Assembly (NCBI GenBank): GCA_024236155.1
Contig: JACKLA010000001.1
Span: 1,240,001-1,304,000 of the forward strand
Source of the DNA: Sphingomonadaceae bacterium
GTDB taxonomy: Bacteria > Pseudomonadota > Alphaproteobacteria > Sphingomonadales > Sphingomonadaceae
DNA length: 64,000 bases
Reading direction: 5' to 3'
The notes under the pieces were generated by a model. The model ran no database searches and had not been told where the DNA came from. It saw nothing but the letters and a program-made list of their open reading frames with translations. The translations under genes and the position numbers were made by a program. Positions 52,731 to 60,826 of this stretch are shown here, piece after piece. Numbering within the stretch: position 1 is the stretch's first letter; each line of letters begins with the position of its first letter.

Positions 52731-53045
52731 TTAAAGCAGTTCCAGCTCCACTCTCAGCGCATCGCCTTCGGCAAGATCCTCTGCGCGCATCACCTTCTTG
52801 CTGACGAGCAGCCACCACTCGCCGGATTTCGACGGGAACACCGAAGTCTTCCATCGCGTACCGCCGATGCGTGCCATGACCTTGACCGACCCGAACCCGC
52901 GCCGCGCGCCGAATTCGAGCCGGTGCAGGCGCTCGTGCATGGTGATCGCCTCGGCTGCATCGCCGCCGATGGTGGCAAGGTGATAGGTGCCGCGATCACC
53001 CTGCCAGCGGGTGAGGGTGGTGGCATGTTCAACCATTGTCGTCAC
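52731..53045 (-). CDS. DUF1905 protein (copy 1)
   Basis: 104 residues, a small beta-barrel family: GFGSVKVMARIGGTRWKTSVF, then WWLLVSKKVMRAEDLAEGD. DUF1905 resembles a sugar- or nucleotide-binding double-psi barrel; the function is unknown. ATG overlaps the stop of the second copy (ATGA), so both are on one transcript. A later ATG at 53036 could also start it. Confidence 0.85.
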   Translation of the reverse strand: MTTMVEHATTLTRWQGDRGTYHLATIGGDAAEAITMHERLHRLEFGARRGFGSVKVMARIGGTRWKTSVFPSKSGEWWLLVSKKVMRAEDLAEGDALRVELELL

Positions 53046-53347
53046 AGCAATTCGATGGACACCGCGACCGTGGCCCTTTCCTGCAAATTTTCGGCCACGC
53101 GCACCGCTTTCTTGATCGGCAGCGAATAGCCGCCGTCCTGCGAGTTGAGCGTGGTCTGCCAGCGTGTCGCGCCAATCACCGCCTCGACCCGAAGCGAACC
53201 GAAACCGCCACGCAGCCCGTTGGCCTTGCGGTGGTGCGCCACTGCTGCCGCCGCCTGTTCATCGAGGCGCACGAAACAGGCCGGATCGAAACCCTCTTCG
53301 ATGAATGCAGTCTCGACTTTGGTGGAAAAGTGGAGGGTGTCGCTCAT
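53042..53347 (-). CDS. DUF1905 protein (copy 2)
   Basis: 101 residues from MSDTLHFS, also DUF1905: GFGSLRVEAVIGATRWQTTL, then YSLPIKKAVRVAENLQERA. The N-terminus preserves CFVRLDEQAAAAVAH, which copy 1 keeps as GGDAAEAITM. It is the first gene of the pair; the palindromic element starts 7 nt upstream. Confidence 0.85.
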   Translation of the reverse strand: MSDTLHFSTKVETAFIEEGFDPACFVRLDEQAAAAVAHHRKANGLRGGFGSLRVEAVIGATRWQTTLNSQDGGYSLPIKKAVRVAENLQERATVAVSIELL

Positions 53348-53353
53348 TTTTGT

Positions 53354-53578
53354 CTCACGCAGAGAACGCAGAGGGAAGGAGAACGCGGAGATTCCGTTCT
53401 GGCGGCACGGCCGCATTCTTGATCACATGAAGACAAGAAGCCACGAAGGACAAAAACCTCAGTTGCATCATGTTACAACACCTTCGTGCCTTGGTGTCTT
53501 CGTGTGAAAACATGAAACGCCGACAAGCGGCGGGCACGATCTCTCCGCGTTCCCCTTTCCTCTGCGCTCTCTGCGCGA
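53354..53578. repeat. Imperfect terminal-inverted-repeat element (MITE-like)
   Basis: Ends 53354/5-53391 and 53542-53578 are inverted repeats matching at 33 of 37 positions (pattern CACGCAGAGAACGCAGAG). Inside, about 53432-53452 and 53479-53499 form a second, weaker inverted repeat (GAAGACAAGAAGCCACGAAGG vs the reverse of CCTTCGTGCCTTGGTGTCTTC). It has no coding capacity and fills the gap 53348-53585. Confidence 0.75.
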
Positions 53579-53585
53579 AACCCGA

Positions 53586-54857
53586 TCACTCCGCCACCCG
53601 CCGTACCGGGACCGGAATGTTGCAGATATCCGCGCCGCCTGCCGGAACGATAAAGAACGGATCGCGCCGGTTTGCGCGCGCATCGGCATAGCGGGCGAAT
53701 GTCTCGCTTTCGGTATCGAGATATTCGAACCTGGGCTGCTCGCCCGCCGGAAGGTCGCTGGCGACGCGGACGGTCAGGATCGGGGCGCGCTTGTCCACCT
53801 CGTCTGCGGCATAGAAGCCCAGATCGCCCTTGCCGCGCGGCAGGGAGGAGAGATGCTCCATCCCCTCGATCACCCGCCCGACTAGCGCGATATTACGGTC
53901 GAGATGCCGGGGAGCGTGGCCGATCACCGCGTAGAGTTCGGCACCCGATCCGGTGTCGGGCGAGTAGTTTCTGCCCACGCCGACCATGCCGTAGCAGTGG
54001 ACGGGCCAGAATCGCGACTGATCGACAACTTTGTACGGGCTATTTTCCATAGGATCAGCCAGAGCTTGACTTTCCACGACGACGTTTCCCTCTTCGTCTT
54101 CCCAGTGCTCCCAATGCGCGATCTCGAAGTTGGCAAGAGGCCAGCCGTTCCAGAACTCAACCCATTCTGCAAAGGAATCGCGTTCATGCCAGCCTTGGGG
54201 GGCTGCGCTCGTCTTGGTAGACTCAATCGATATGTTGGCGATATGTTCGTCTTCGAGCCGACCTTCGATGTCGGGAAACTCGAAAATCGTCAGCAACTGC
54301 ATCAAGGCAATTTTTTTGTCCTCTTCACTGGCGCGTGGATCGTTCAATGTCTTTTCGAGAGCGTCCACCATGGTGACTTTGCTTGTTCCCCAGGCTCGCT
54401 TTGTTCCATCGCTGATGACTGCATTAACGTCTTCAATGCCAACGGTGTATTCATCCTCCCCCATCACTCGCAGCCCCTCGGGCAGCGGCTTGGCTTCTCC
54501 CGTCGCCTCCGGATTGTCGTAATTCGGATCGCCCCACTGGACGACGTAGTTGTCCTGCACCCGGTTGACGCTGATATCGTCATACCACTTGGCGCGGGCG
54601 AGGGTGCGGATGTTCTCGACCCAGCCCTGGCTGAACGGCACGGGCATCAGCTGGATCACCACCTTACGTTCATTGCCCTCGGCGTCCGGCGCAAGTGTCA
54701 TCACCAGCAGGTCTTCTGCTGGAATGCTCATCCAATCACCTGAGGATGCCTCGGCGACGATCTGGTTCGGCGAGGGGTGCTCCTGCGGTTCATCCTGCGC
54801 ATTGAGCGGCGCGGCGAGGGCGAGAACGGTGGCGAGCGAAATCAGCGGTTTGATCAT
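53586..54857 (-). CDS. Exported cyclophilin-type peptidyl-prolyl isomerase with insertion
   Basis: 423 residues with a signal peptide (to LNAQ, about 21). Cyclophilin core is split: KWYDDISVNRVQDNYVVQWGD (about 90-110) and WPVHCYGMVGVGRN (about 285-298), GSGAELYAVIGHAPRHLDRN, ALVGRVIEGMEHLSSLPRG. Between them, about residues 140-280 form an extra block rich in Glu/Trp (EWVEFWNGWPLANFEIAHWE). It catalyses proline isomerisation in the periplasm. Position just inside the element at 53354 gives its downstream border. Confidence 0.88.
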   Translation of the reverse strand: MIKPLISLATVLALAAPLNAQDEPQEHPSPNQIVAEASSGDWMSIPAEDLLVMTLAPDAEGNERKVVIQLMPVPFSQGWVENIRTLARAKWYDDISVNRVQDNYVVQWGDPNYDNPEATGEAKPLPEGLRVMGEDEYTVGIEDVNAVISDGTKRAWGTSKVTMVDALEKTLNDPRASEEDKKIALMQLLTIFEFPDIEGRLEDEHIANISIESTKTSAAPQGWHERDSFAEWVEFWNGWPLANFEIAHWEHWEDEEGNVVVESQALADPMENSPYKVVDQSRFWPVHCYGMVGVGRNYSPDTGSGAELYAVIGHAPRHLDRNIALVGRVIEGMEHLSSLPRGKGDLGFYAADEVDKRAPILTVRVASDLPAGEQPRFEYLDTESETFARYADARANRRDPFFIVPAGGADICNIPVPVRRVAE

Positions 54858-55317
54858 GCGGCAATTCTGCCAGCAAAATCCCTGCTACGCCAGCACGCCG
54901 CTCCATCGCGAGGCGAAGCCGAGTGCAAGCGCGACCGCGCGCCTGCAGTGACGCGACCTTCAGGTCGCATGAGCGAGGATAGCCGAGCCGCCGGATGGCG
55001 GCGCTGGCGCCTGAAGCAAACAAAGGGATCGATATTCAAAACCCCTTTCCGCGCGTTTTCGGGGGGCGGAAAGGGGCTCCGTCGACGATGCTCGCAGGGT
55101 ATGCCGTTCCGCGCAGCCTCGCCGTCCGCCACGACAATATCACAGCCCCGCGAGTCGCCCGAAACCGATCTCTGCATGCCGCCTTGCGATTGCCTCCGTT
55201 CACCGCTAGAGGCGCGCCTTCTTGTTCAGCTTTACGCGCTGAGCGTCACTTGAAGTCCGCAGGTTCGCGCAGGCGACCCCGCACTCAAGTAGCGAAGCGG
55301 TAGTGCAACAAGAACGC
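54858..55317. other. Gene-free stretch with hairpins
   Basis: 460 bases without a convincing gene. It contains GCGACC-TTCA-GGTCGC (54953-54968) and a perfect 11-bp hairpin CCCCTTTCCGC/GCGGAAAGGGG (55042-55052, 55066-55076) with TTTT on the minus strand, which could act as a minus-strand terminator behind the M14 gene. Short open frames here have no ribosome site and repetitive composition. Confidence 0.5.
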
Positions 55318-55408
55318 GGAGCAGTGGCCGAGTGGTCGAAGGCGCACGCCTGGAAAGTGTGTATACGGTAACCCCGTATCGAGGGTTCGAATCCCTCCTG
55401 CTCCGCCA
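55318..55408 (+). tRNA. tRNA-Ser (anticodon GGA)
   Basis: 91-nt class II tRNA: acceptor GGAGCAG (55318-55324) with CTGCTCC (55398-55404), discriminator G, encoded CCA (55406-55408). Anticodon stem CACGC/GTGTG with loop CTGGAAA gives GGA at 55352-55354 (reads UCC/UCU). Long variable arm and T-loop GGTTCGAATCC as in the other tRNA-Ser. Confidence 0.96.
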
Positions 55409-55410
55409 CC

Positions 55411-56622
55411 TCATTCCGTCGGTGTTTCCAGCATTGTTGCCATCATCGATTGTGCTGCAGCCGTCCCCAGCTGTCTGATCAGCTTCCGGTCCGTCTCGTC
55501 GCCGATTTCATAGGTCGCTGTCGGCACGCCAAAACGGTCATAGACCCAGGCCTTCGAGACCGGGAGCTGTGGATTGTGCCCCGGTTCGATCCGCACGTCG
55601 TAGCCCGGCAGCAAGGCGGCATAGGCGGCAAGCCAGGTGTCCTTGTAGCCGACAGGGTCGGTCACTTGCGCATCGGTCAGCGTGTAGATCGTGTCGTATC
55701 GCGTGGAATGGAAATCGATAAACAGCCGCAGTTTCTGGCCGGGATCGGCATCGATCTTTTCCAGCAGGTCGCGCATCAGCCGTGTTTCGGGTTGGGTGAA
55801 CGGGCCCCAGTCGCGGTTGAGGTCCATGCCGCCGGTGCCGTGGCGCCAGTGCCCGTGGACCACGCCATCCGGATTGAGCAGCGGGACCGCCACGATCTGG
55901 AACCGCGCGCGAAACTTGCGTGCCGTGTCATCATCGCCGAGCAGTTGTTCCACGAAAGGGAACATAGCCAGCGCGCCGGTGACTTCGGGCGGGTGTTGGC
56001 GACCGACCAGCACGATGACTTCGCGCGCTTCGGGATTGCCGATCCGGACGGCCTCGATATCGCGCCCTTCGGCCGACTGGCCCAGCGTAAAACGCGTCAC
56101 ATCCGGCTTCTTCTCGACCGTATCGAGCCACGCGTCGTAGGTCGCTGGTACCACGATTTCCTGCGCGGCGACGAATAGGGGCCGACCATCGCTTTGGACT
56201 TCGATCCTGGTGCCACCGATACCGTCGACCTCGCTTGCCGCGATGTTCTTCGCGTTGACGGAATTCCACGTCACGCCGTCATAGCTGTATTTCGGCCAGT
56301 AACGATGACCGCAGGCTGTGTAGCCGAGATCGATTGTGATGGTTCCGGCCTTGGCCGGGGTCAGCCGGAATGCATACCACGGGCTGCAGTTGATCGGCGG
56401 CTCGTCTTCCGGTGCGATGAGCACCGAAACGCGATTGCTGCGTTCGACCTCGCAGGAGGACAGCGCGCCCGAAGGGAATGCAGTGTCGACCGAAAGGCCC
56501 GTGCCCGAGCATCCCGCTGCATCATCCTTCGCGGCCAAAGGCGTTGTCGGCTCGATCGTACCTGTCGGGTTGGCGCAACCGGCGAGCAGCAGGGCTCCAG
56601 CAAGAAAACCTCGGAAATCCAT
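55411..56622 (-). CDS. M14-family zinc carboxypeptidase lipoprotein
   Basis: 403 residues. Lipobox LLAGC (Cys about 16). N-terminal beta domain (about 50-150) then carboxypeptidase domain: zinc motif VGRQHPPEVTG (HxxE), substrate Asn/Arg in DLNRDWGPFTQPE, second His in LFIDFHSTRYD, and catalytic Glu in ATYEIGDETD. It removes residues from the C-terminus of peptides, or cleaves muropeptide bonds as M14 relatives do. Anchored in the envelope; the tRNA gene is convergent downstream. Confidence 0.93.
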   Translation of the reverse strand: MDFRGFLAGALLLAGCANPTGTIEPTTPLAAKDDAAGCSGTGLSVDTAFPSGALSSCEVERSNRVSVLIAPEDEPPINCSPWYAFRLTPAKAGTITIDLGYTACGHRYWPKYSYDGVTWNSVNAKNIAASEVDGIGGTRIEVQSDGRPLFVAAQEIVVPATYDAWLDTVEKKPDVTRFTLGQSAEGRDIEAVRIGNPEAREVIVLVGRQHPPEVTGALAMFPFVEQLLGDDDTARKFRARFQIVAVPLLNPDGVVHGHWRHGTGGMDLNRDWGPFTQPETRLMRDLLEKIDADPGQKLRLFIDFHSTRYDTIYTLTDAQVTDPVGYKDTWLAAYAALLPGYDVRIEPGHNPQLPVSKAWVYDRFGVPTATYEIGDETDRKLIRQLGTAAAQSMMATMLETPTE

Positions 56623-57133
56623 TGTTGTCCTTTCGGTCTGTCGTCGACCGCCTACCGTTCAATCCGGCCAACCATAAACGGTCCGGCAGCTCCCGGTCGA
56701 TACAGGATTTTCCTACATGCGTAACGGCTGCTAGGTAATTTGCTGCCGGCCGGCCCCGCGTTGCGAGATGTGCATCTGGCGCGGTTCGGCACAGCCGATG
56801 CGAAGTGCAACCATGCCTGTTGGATGTTCTCGCGCGAAAATGACAGCCGGGCGCCCGAAATTCGATGTAATTATCTGAAAATAATAACTAAATATGGCGA
56901 AAGAGCAATGCATACAGCCCGTCTTCGGTGTCAACGCCATGCAATTTTTCTGTCACCATGCGCGCTACCAAGGTGACAGTTCGATGTCCAAGGTGACACT
57001 TTGGCAATACAAGGGCCAGGACGGTGTCAGACCTGTCAACACCTGCAATTCCTCGCGGCAAAAACCGGCTGTCCTGACCGGTGCTATGCCATATAGGGGC
57101 GCTTCCCCAACGGCCTCACGGAGAATTCCGGAC
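56623..57133. other. Regulatory stretch upstream of the TonB receptor
   Basis: 511 bases with no convincing gene. From 56950 it contains CTGTCACC/GGTGACAG (56950-56957, 56972-56979) and a direct repeat CCAAGGTGACA at 56968 and 56988 (20-bp period), then GGTGTCAG at 57023 and CCTGTCAACACC from 57032. A frame open from 56894 joins the receptor but is not protein-like. No cobalamin riboswitch landmarks were seen. Confidence 0.5.
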
Positions 57134-59173
57134 TTGTCTTTCGACCCAGCCCTGCCGCGTTACATGCTGCCGATCGCCGCGACGATGGCGATGCTTGGCC
57201 TTGTTCCTGCCAGTGTGCAGGCACGGGAGGATGCAGGACCGGAAGATGGCACGGTGATCGTGGTGACCGGGCAGGGGCTCGAAGAAACGCCAGCGGCGCC
57301 CGCCTATGACAGCGTGGTGATCGAGCGTGAGGCGCTGACCTCCGCTGCATCGGGCCGGATCGAGGATGCGCTGGCATCGGTTGCGGGTTTCCAGCAGTTC
57401 CGCCGGTCGGACAGCCGTTCATCCAACCCATCCGCACAGGGGGCCACGCTGCGTGCGCTCGGTGGCAATGCGACCAGCCGCGCGCTGGTGACGCTTGATG
57501 GCGTGCCGATGAGCGATCCCTTCTTCGGCTATGTCCCGTTTGCCGCGATTGCGCCGGAGAGGCTTTCTTCTGCGCGGATTACCCGGGGCGGCGGATCGGG
57601 CCCGTTCGGTGCAGGTGCGCTGGCGGGGACCATCGAACTGGAAAGCGCCGACGCGGCGACACTCGGCGGTTTCGGCGGCAGCCTGCTGGTCAATGACCGG
57701 GGCGAGACGGAGGCATCGGCCACCCTTGCGGGCGATCTGGGAGGCGGTTTTGCGGCAATCTCGGGTCGATGGGACAGGGGGCAGGGCTTCTTCACCACCC
57801 CGCACGACCAGCGCGTTGCCGCGAGTGCGCGTGCAGCCTACGATAGCTGGTCGGTACAGGCGCGGGCAGTCGCGCCGCTGGGCGAGACGGTCGAACTGCA
57901 GGTGCGCGGGCTTGCCTATCACGACCGGCGCACGCTGCGTTTCGACGGGGCCGACAGCACCTCCGAAGCGCAGGATGCCAGCGTGCGACTGGTCGGACGG
58001 GGCAAGTGGCAGTTCGACGCGCTCGCCTATCTCCAGGCGCGCAATTTCAGCAATGTGGTGATCAGTTCGACCCGCTTTGTGCCGGTGCTCGGCCAGCGCA
58101 ACACCCCCTCCACGGGGTTGGGCGGCAAATTCGAACTGCGCCCGCCGGTGGGCGAAGCGCATGTGCTGCGGCTGGGTATCGACTATCGCCGGTCCGACGG
58201 CGAGCTGTTCGAGACCGCGATCAGTGCCTTTTCCGGCAATGTCACCGCCCGCCGCAATGCTGGGGGCACGAACACCGATTTCGGGCTGTTCATCGAGGAT
58301 GACTGGCGGCTGGGTCGGCTGACGCTCACCGCTGGCGCGCGGGCAGATCGCTTTGCTATCGGCGACGGGTTTTATGTCGAGCGCGATGGTGCGGGCACGC
58401 TGGTGCGCGACGATGGTTTTGCGGACCGGTCCGGCTGGGACGCATCGTTTCGGGGCGGGGCGCTGTTTGACGCTGGCGGTGGCATCAGCCTGCGCGCGGT
58501 GGCTTATACCGGGTTGCGCCTGCCAACCCTCAACGAGCTTTATCGCCCATTCGTGGTGTTCCCCGTCACCACCAATGCCAACGCCGCGCTCGCGAATGAG
58601 CAGCTGGAGGGGATTGAGGCCGGGATCGGGTTCGATCCGTCGCCCGATATCCGTTTCTCGCTGACCGCGTTCGACAATCGGGTGAAAGGCGCGATTGCCA
58701 ATGTCACGCTCGATGCCGTGACCCGCCAGCGGCAGAATATCGATGCGATCCGTTCACGCGGGCTGGAGGCAGAAGGTGGCTTGCGGCTGGGCGCATTCAG
58801 CCTCGACGGCTCGCTTGCCTATACCGATGCCGAGGCACGGCAGGCAGGGGCGGCGTTCGACGGGTTGCGACCGGCGCAAACCCCGAAATGGTCGGGCAGC
58901 GCGACCATCGCCTTTCGTCCGGCGCAAGGCTGGCTGGCGTCGGCGACGCTGCGACACACCGGGACGCAGTTCGAGGATGACCTGGAGAGCGATATCCTGC
59001 CCGCAGCGACCACGCTCGATGCGTTCCTGCGGATTCCGCTGGATGACAAATTCTCGCTTGTTTTCAGGGGAGAGAACCTGACCGACGAGGCAATCGTCAC
59101 GCGGAACCAGGGCGGTTCGATCGACCTTGGCGTGCCGCGGACGCTGTGGGCCGGGTTGCGGATCGGGCTTTGA
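57134..59173 (+). CDS. TonB-dependent receptor linked to the oxygen-response locus
   Basis: 679 residues with TTG start (GGAG ten bases upstream); ATG at 57164 is the alternative. Signal peptide (MAMLGLVPASVQA), TonB box-like TVIVVTG, plug (IEDALASVAGFQQFRRSD, GATLRALGGNATSRALVTLDGVPM, GPFGAGALAGTIEL) and a 22-strand barrel ending LWAGLRIGL. No STN domain, so it is a transporter rather than a transducer. The substrate is unknown; FnrL, OmpW and cbb3 oxidase genes downstream make a metal such as copper or haem an attractive guess only. Confidence 0.88.
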   Translation: MSFDPALPRYMLPIAATMAMLGLVPASVQAREDAGPEDGTVIVVTGQGLEETPAAPAYDSVVIEREALTSAASGRIEDALASVAGFQQFRRSDSRSSNPSAQGATLRALGGNATSRALVTLDGVPMSDPFFGYVPFAAIAPERLSSARITRGGGSGPFGAGALAGTIELESADAATLGGFGGSLLVNDRGETEASATLAGDLGGGFAAISGRWDRGQGFFTTPHDQRVAASARAAYDSWSVQARAVAPLGETVELQVRGLAYHDRRTLRFDGADSTSEAQDASVRLVGRGKWQFDALAYLQARNFSNVVISSTRFVPVLGQRNTPSTGLGGKFELRPPVGEAHVLRLGIDYRRSDGELFETAISAFSGNVTARRNAGGTNTDFGLFIEDDWRLGRLTLTAGARADRFAIGDGFYVERDGAGTLVRDDGFADRSGWDASFRGGALFDAGGGISLRAVAYTGLRLPTLNELYRPFVVFPVTTNANAALANEQLEGIEAGIGFDPSPDIRFSLTAFDNRVKGAIANVTLDAVTRQRQNIDAIRSRGLEAEGGLRLGAFSLDGSLAYTDAEARQAGAAFDGLRPAQTPKWSGSATIAFRPAQGWLASATLRHTGTQFEDDLESDILPAATTLDAFLRIPLDDKFSLVFRGENLTDEAIVTRNQGGSIDLGVPRTLWAGLRIGL

Positions 59174-59272
59174 TGGCAGGCCAGGCCTTCGACCAAAGCA
59201 CTATGGCCTGTGTTGGAAAAATCCGACGCCGTGCCATTGGCAGATGGCGAACCGCGCACTAAGGGGCGGCGC

Positions 59273-59998
59273 ATGGACGCGAATACGACCGAGCGCGGGG
59301 TCAACTTCTGCCACTCCTGCGCGATCCGAAACCGGGCAATCTGCGCCGATCTCGACAATGAAGAGATCGGCATGCTCAATGCCATCGGTCGTCGGCGCAG
59401 GCTCAAGGCGGGTGAACAGATCCTGTGGGAAGGCGACGATGCCGTGCTCGTCGCCAATGTGATCGAGGGCGTGATGAAGCTTTCGACGCAGACCAGCGAT
59501 GGCAAGGAGCAGATCCTGGGCCTGTCCTATCCTTCGGACTTCCTCGGCCGCCCGTTCGGCCAGACGACGCCGTATGGGGTGGAGGCGCTGACCGATGCCC
59601 ATGTCTGCGTGTTCCAGCGCAGCGATTTCGACCGTTTTGCGCGCGAACATCCGAAGCTTGAGCACAAGCTGCTCGAACGCACGCTGACCGAGCTGGATCG
59701 CACGCGGCGCTGGATGCTGCTGCTCGGCCGGATGAATGCCGAACAGAAGCTTGCAAGCTTCCTGCTCGAAACCGCTGATCGGCTCGCGCCTGCAAGCTGC
59801 AGCTTCATCGCCGACGAAGCACCGGTCCATTTCGAACTGCCGCTTGCGCGCCAGCAGATCGCCGATGTGCTGGGCCTGACCATCGAAACGGTCAGCCGCC
59901 AGTTCACCAAAATGAAAAAGGAAGGCCTGATCGACCTTCCTTCCCGCAGGGAGGTCACGATCCTCGACCGCCAGGCGCTCGAGGATCGTGCCGAATAG
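59273..59998 (+). CDS. fnrL: FnrL-type oxygen-sensing regulator
   Basis: 241 residues from MDANTTERG (AAGGGG upstream). Cys13, Cys16 and Cys24 (FCHSCAIRNRAIC) plus Cys112 (AHVCVF) provide four ligands for an oxygen-labile [4Fe-4S] cluster. cNMP-binding-like sensor domain, dimer helix, then HTH with recognition helix TIETVSRQFTKM containing the E..SR triad that reads TTGAT-N4-ATCAA. In alphaproteobacteria FnrL activates cbb3 oxidase and haem genes at low oxygen, and ccoN lies downstream. Confidence 0.93.
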   Translation: MDANTTERGVNFCHSCAIRNRAICADLDNEEIGMLNAIGRRRRLKAGEQILWEGDDAVLVANVIEGVMKLSTQTSDGKEQILGLSYPSDFLGRPFGQTTPYGVEALTDAHVCVFQRSDFDRFAREHPKLEHKLLERTLTELDRTRRWMLLLGRMNAEQKLASFLLETADRLAPASCSFIADEAPVHFELPLARQQIADVLGLTIETVSRQFTKMKKEGLIDLPSRREVTILDRQALEDRAE

Positions 59999-60013
59999 CG
60001 ACCCGTTCCGCCG

Positions 60014-60682
60014 TCAGAAGCGGTAGGAGAGACCTGCGCTGAGTACCCAGGGATCGAGCTTGTGCTCGGTCTGGATCGCCAGCGTGTTGCCTGCGTACCA
60101 GCGGGCGGTCGTGTCGACGAAGTATTTCTTCGCGTCGAGCGTAACGCCCAGGCCCTTGTCGTTGACGTCGATATCGACACCGGCCTGCAGCGCGACGCCG
60201 AATTCATCCGAGAGATCGGTGTCGGTCACGCCCAGCGGGATCGTTGCCGCACCGGGCTTGTCGCTGATCCACAGGAAGTAGGTCGGACCGGCGCCGACAT
60301 AGGGCTTCACCGCGCCGAGGTCGAAGTGGTATTTCGCCGTGAAGGTCGCGGGAATGACCTTGGCGTTCGATACCAGTTCCGCACCCGGCAGGCCGGATAC
60401 CGCATCGACATCGTGCTGCGTCACGCAGCAGATCGTTTCGATCGAGAATTCGTCGGTGACGAAATATTCGATGGCGACCGTGGGAACGAAATTGTCGTTC
60501 GCTTCGGTCTGGGTGTTGGCGGGAAGGCCGACGATATCGGTGTCGACGCTCTTGATCTTGCCGTCCGGGCTGACCAGCGTGCCGAGCACCTTGACCTGAA
60601 TGTCACCCTTTTCCGCATGGGCGGCGGTGGGCATGGCGGCGATTGCAAGGCTGGCTGCGCCGAGAACGAAAAGCTTTTTCAT
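60014..60682 (-). CDS. ompW: OmpW-family outer-membrane protein
   Basis: 222 residues. Signal peptide MKKLFVLGAASLAIAAMPTAAHA, then an eight-strand barrel: FVPTVAIEYFVTDEFSIET, NAKVIPATFTAKYHFDLG, VKPYVGAGPTYFLW, and C-terminal WVLSAGLSYRF ending in Phe. OmpW forms a narrow hydrophobic channel and is FNR-regulated in other bacteria. A perfect FNR box lies about 100 bases upstream of the start. Confidence 0.94.
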   Translation of the reverse strand: MKKLFVLGAASLAIAAMPTAAHAEKGDIQVKVLGTLVSPDGKIKSVDTDIVGLPANTQTEANDNFVPTVAIEYFVTDEFSIETICCVTQHDVDAVSGLPGAELVSNAKVIPATFTAKYHFDLGAVKPYVGAGPTYFLWISDKPGAATIPLGVTDTDLSDEFGVALQAGVDIDVNDKGLGVTLDAKKYFVDTTARWYAGNTLAIQTEHKLDPWVLSAGLSYRF

Positions 60683-60775
60683 TGTTCCTGTCCTGACGCT
60701 GCAGTGGCCACCCTGTGTGGCCGAGGTTCTTACAGCGTTCGCCGATCCTACTGCTCCGAAGGGCAGGTCGATTCA

Positions 60776-60789
60776 TTGATCGAGATCAA
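60776..60789. promoter_or_regulatory. Perfect FNR box between ompW and second regulator
   Basis: TTGAT-CGAG-ATCAA matches the FNR/FnrL consensus TTGAT-N4-ATCAA exactly. Centre at 60782.5: 100 bases before the ompW start codon and 44 bases before the regulator start. At -41.5 it would fit an ompW start site near 60741; it may instead control or repress the regulator gene. Confidence 0.85.
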
Positions 60790-60826
60790 TGAGAATCGCG
60801 TTTTTTGATCGCATCTGGAGCAGGCC

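Noticed and set aside
54777..55253. 158-codon open frame in the gap after the cyclophilin gene
   Set aside because: It begins inside the cyclophilin signal peptide region on the opposite strand and has no ribosome site or domain.
56623..57133. Cobalamin riboswitch before the TonB receptor
   Set aside because: No B12 box or expected helices were found in the leader.
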